NCBI RefSeq assembly: GCF_003047105.1
Contig: NZ_CP028475.1
Location: 124,001-188,000, forward strand
Length of the DNA: 64,000 bases
Source of the DNA: Celeribacter baekdonensis
GTDB lineage: Bacteria; Pseudomonadota; Alphaproteobacteria; Rhodobacterales; Rhodobacteraceae
Direction of reading: 5' to 3'
Shown here in pieces: positions 61,231 to 64,000 of this stretch. Position 1 is the first letter of the stretch; every line of letters starts with the position of its first letter. Under the pieces are notes generated by a model. That model ran no database searches, was not told the origin of the DNA, and was given only the letters and a program-made list of their open reading frames with translations. The translations under genes were made by a program, and so were the position numbers.

Positions 61231-62628
61231 TCAGTCGATCCGGTAGGGCAGGGTGCCACGGTTGTTCGGGTCAATTGTCAGCCGCCGTTCCAGCGGGGGG
61301 ATCGAACGTTGATGGCAATCGCGCCGCTCGCAAATCCGGCAGGAAATCCCAATCGGCTCAAACGCCGCCGGTTTGGTCACATCCAAATCATCAGCATAGA
61401 CCATCTCGGAGGCGTGGGTCACCTCACAGCCCAATCCAATCGCATAGCGCCGCACAGGCGCATGAAACGCGCCGCCGGGTTTGGACACATCGCGCGCGAT
61501 TGACAGGTAGCGCACCCCATCCGGGGTTTCCGCCAATTGCCGGAGGAAATGTCCGGGCCGTTCAAAGGCTTGGTGCACATTCCACAGCGGGCAGGCACCG
61601 CCATAGCGGGCAAATTGCAGCCGTGTGGCAGAGTGGCGTTTGGTGATGGTTCCGGCCTGATCGACACGGACGAAATAGAACGGAATGCCCTTGGCTCCCG
61701 CCCGCTGAAGCGTGGACAGCCGGTGCGCGACCTGTTCGATTGACGCGCCAAAGCGATCCGCCAAAAGTTCAAGGTCGTGACGCACCTCTTGGGCTGTGGC
61801 CAAGAATTCGGTGTAGGGCAAAAGCGCGGCACCTGCGAAATAATTGGCCAATCCGATGCGCGCAATTTGCCGCGCTTGTTCGGATTGAAAACGCGCCAGA
61901 TCCAGTGTCGCATCCAACAGTTTGCCATGGGTCACAAGGGCGAGTTGGTGCAGGATTTGAAAGCTGCGTGTCGCACCTGAGGCGCGGGCTGAAATGGTCA
62001 ATGTGCCACTGTCCGGGTCAAACCGGCGCAGGCTATCACCGGAGGCGCGCAGATTGATGCCGCTGCGCTCCAATGTGTCAATCGCGGCCTTGACCACATC
62101 GCGGTGCTCACCATGCGGGCGGGCAAAGTTTTCCGCCGCGCGGTCCACCGGGTCGATATAATTGTCGCAATAATGAAAGAAATCGCGCACCTCTTCCCAT
62201 GCGCTGGGGCGGGCGGGATTGTTTTCGCGGTCCAGTGCCTCGTCCATCGAGGCCAGCCGTTCGGTGGTTTGGCGATAGGCGCGGTGCAGTTCCAAAAAGG
62301 CGCGCGCCAAAGCGGGGGCATTGGAGGCGGCAAGGCGCAGATCGGCCAAGGGCGGTGCGCCATCGGCAAAGACCGGATCAACCAAGGCCTCGCGCATGTC
62401 GGTGACCATGCGTTCGGCGTCGCCTGAGGAAAGCTCGGTGACGTCAAAGCCAAATTCCTGCGCCAGCGCCAAGACCACGCCAGTGGAGACCGGGCGGTTG
62501 TTGTTTTCCATCTGGTTGAGATAGGGCAGGGACACGCCAAGTTTTTCGGCAAAGGCGCGTTGGGTCAGGCCCAGACGCGTCCGGGTCTCGCGCAGTTTCG
62601 CACCGGCATAGAGTTTCTGCTGAGCCAT
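61231..62628 (-). CDS. Short-chain fatty acyl-CoA regulator (ScfR/PccR/RamB family)
   Basis: A 465-residue regulator. XRE helix-turn-helix at residues 5-60 (LRETRTRLGLTQRAFAEKLGVSLPYLNQMENNNRP). A degenerate IrrE/M78-like domain follows near 185-270 (FQILHQLALVTHGKLLD, without the HExxH motif). The C-terminal DUF2083 region carries the conserved Cys set ISCRICERRDCHQRSIPPL. PccR in Rhodobacter controls propionyl-CoA carboxylase. The start MAQQKLYAG at 62628 fits the family. Upstream TTTGCAAA-type repeats suggest autoregulation. Confidence 0.88.
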   Translation of the reverse strand: MAQQKLYAGAKLRETRTRLGLTQRAFAEKLGVSLPYLNQMENNNRPVSTGVVLALAQEFGFDVTELSSGDAERMVTDMREALVDPVFADGAPPLADLRLAASNAPALARAFLELHRAYRQTTERLASMDEALDRENNPARPSAWEEVRDFFHYCDNYIDPVDRAAENFARPHGEHRDVVKAAIDTLERSGINLRASGDSLRRFDPDSGTLTISARASGATRSFQILHQLALVTHGKLLDATLDLARFQSEQARQIARIGLANYFAGAALLPYTEFLATAQEVRHDLELLADRFGASIEQVAHRLSTLQRAGAKGIPFYFVRVDQAGTITKRHSATRLQFARYGGACPLWNVHQAFERPGHFLRQLAETPDGVRYLSIARDVSKPGGAFHAPVRRYAIGLGCEVTHASEMVYADDLDVTKPAAFEPIGISCRICERRDCHQRSIPPLERRLTIDPNNRGTLPYRID

Positions 62629-62652
62629 GGCTGCCCTCGTGTCTCTGAATTG

Positions 62653-62680
62653 TTTGCAAAGCAAGGTTTGCCATTGCAAA
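62653..62680. promoter_or_regulatory. TTTGC/GCAAA repeats, probable ScfR operator
   Basis: TTTGCAAA (62653-62660) is followed by TTTGC-CATT-GCAAA (62667-62680), 25-50 bases before the ScfR start. RamB/ScfR-type regulators bind TTTGCAAA-like half sites, so autoregulation is likely. Confidence 0.6.
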
Positions 62681-62717
62681 CTCTGCTTGGCAAGAGGGGA
62701 GCGCGCGGGGCGGGCGC

Positions 62718-63952
62718 TTAGCTTATGGCAATCACACGTTCACGCCGCACCACCCAAATCGCGGCCAGGATCGACGCGCCTGAGGCCCCGGCCATGATGT
62801 ACAAAAGCGGCAGCGCGCCGCCTTCGACGGTGAGCACCGAACCCGCAAAGGCCGCCAAAATTGCCCCGCCGCCGATATACATCGAGCCGCCCAGCCCCGC
62901 CGCCGTACCGGCAAGATGCGGGCGCACGGAAAGCGATCCGGCGATGGAATTGGGCAATTGCATGCCGTTGCCGAGGCCTACGAAGGTGATGAAAAAGAAA
63001 AAGCTTTCGGGCGTGGCGTGGTCCAGGAGGAACAAAACGAGCGAGCCGAGGATGCCCAACGTGCTGACGCTCGCGCCGATCATGATCATCGTATTCATGC
63101 CGAGGCGGGTGGAAAATTTACCTGCCAGAAAATTGCCAAAGAAATAGCCGACAGCGGGGGCTGCCATATAGAGGCCAAGCCGATCTTCTGAGAGGCCAAA
63201 CAGCGTCGAGCCGACGAAAGGCGCACCGCCAAGAAAGGCGAAATAGGCCCCCGATGCGGTCGCAGCCGACAGGGCATAGCCCAGAAAGCGTTGGGATTTG
63301 AGCAGTTCGGGAAAGCCACGCAGCGTGTCCATCATGGACCCTGTGCGCTTTGGCGCGGTTTCGCCCGCATCGAAAAACACCATGACCAACAGCAACAGGC
63401 CGACGCCGAACAGCAACCAAAAGCTGCTCTGCCAGCCATAATGCGAGGTCAAAATGCCCCCACGGAGGGCGCAACCATTGGCACAAGAGACATGCCCATG
63501 GTGACATAGGCGATCATTTGCGCCGCCTCTTCGCCGGGCACCATGTCGCGCACGATGGCGCGCGACAGCACCATGGCGGTGACGATCCCGGCCTGTGTGG
63601 CGCGCAAGACCAAGAACACGCCGGCAGTGGGGGCAAAAATGGCCCCAAGCGTGGCAAGGAGAAAAAGCAAGATGCCGCCGATCAACACCGGACGGCGACC
63701 ATAGCGATCAGACAGGGGGCCGACGACCAGTTGCAGCACCGCATTGACGCCAAGGAAAATCGCCACAGAAAGCTGCATCACCCGATATTCGGTGCCGAAA
63801 TAGGCGGTCATTTCGGGCAGGGCGGGCAAAAACACGTTGATGGTCATGGCGGACAATCCGGCCATGAGCACTAAGGTGACGATATGCGGCGGTGTTGTCC
63901 GGTCAAGAAAGCGGACAACAGGCTTTGACGAGGTGTTGGGCTTTTGTGTCAT
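62718..63952 (-). pseudogene. Bcr/CflA-family MFS multidrug exporter, one-base frameshift
   Basis: Two frames make one 12-helix MFS transporter of about 411 residues. The first (from 63952) has MSAMTINVFLPALPEM-like sequence and the motif LSDRYGRRPVLIGG, ending VAPSVGAF then a stop. The second begins LTSHYGWQSSFWLLFG and carries the rest. The frame changes in a run of five C (63457-63461), where one added base gives APSVGGILTSHYGW, the normal Bcr/CflA motif region. Both halves are otherwise intact. Confidence 0.85.
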
Positions 63953-64000
63953 GGCGCAACAATAGGCGGCCTTGCTGGGCTGTCTATGGCAAACCCATAC

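Overview
The window is GC-rich, densely coding chromosomal DNA from an alphaproteobacterium, most likely a Rhodobacterales/Roseobacter-group member. Pointers are the monomeric isocitrate dehydrogenase, a class A RNase P RNA, an FMN riboswitch in front of a RibN-type DMT transporter, a propionyl-CoA type ScfR regulator, an ArgP/ArgO pair, DUF1127, DUF465 and DUF2927 proteins, and GatCA. This assignment rests on recognised families, not on a database search.

Layout. 1-9.2 kb: end of a molybdate ABC ATPase (modC), an RND efflux pair, a soluble triple-PAS chemoreceptor and icd. 9.5-13.4 kb: a four-gene ATP-grasp / alpha-E / transglutaminase / Anbu proteasome-like cluster. 13.4-18.95 kb (minus strand): a tightly coupled t6A tRNA-modification cluster (tsaE, tsaB, a degenerate YrdC-like gene, a two-TM membrane gene, tsaC, tsaD), with dtd and a frameshifted PfkB sugar kinase upstream. 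19.0-25.3 kb: a membrane-stress-like set (28-aa membrane protein, XpaC, TelA, DUF2927 lipoprotein, SPFH-GYF, NTF2-like, zinc-ribbon protein), interrupted by an oppositely oriented stand-alone CZB gene. 25.4-33.9 kb: a pseudouridine synthase with a long basic tail, OmpW, tadA, UPF0173 hydrolase, a frameshifted ceramidase-like gene, gatCA, a lipoprotein, an amidase and rnpB. 34-36.2 kb: a small accessory patch in which an IS5/IS427-type element has split a DUF5677 gene. 36.4-43.6 kb: DUF533, VOC, riboswitch-ribN, rpmG, GNAT, Bax-inhibitor-1, DUF1127/LysR and a frameshifted quinone oxidoreductase. 43.9-54.6 kb: XRE regulator, hisN-like phosphatase, 8-oxoguanine deaminase, CAP lipoprotein, guanine deaminase, mgtE, 5-FTHF cyclo-ligase, HpcH aldolase, YmdB-type phosphoesterase and an SLC13 permease. 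54.7-64 kb: yebC, argP/argO, EamA transporters, DUF465, a secreted nuclease, tRNA-Val, two tRNA-Asp, ScfR regulator and a frameshifted Bcr/CflA exporter.

Two themes deserve attention. First, every t6A gene (tsaB, C, D, E) sits in one translationally coupled operon with a second YrdC paralogue that has lost signature residues and a membrane protein. Second, five genes are broken by an apparent one-base loss in a homopolymer of 5-8 bases, which points to base-calling errors as much as to real pseudogenes. No CRISPR array, prophage or complete integrative element was seen.
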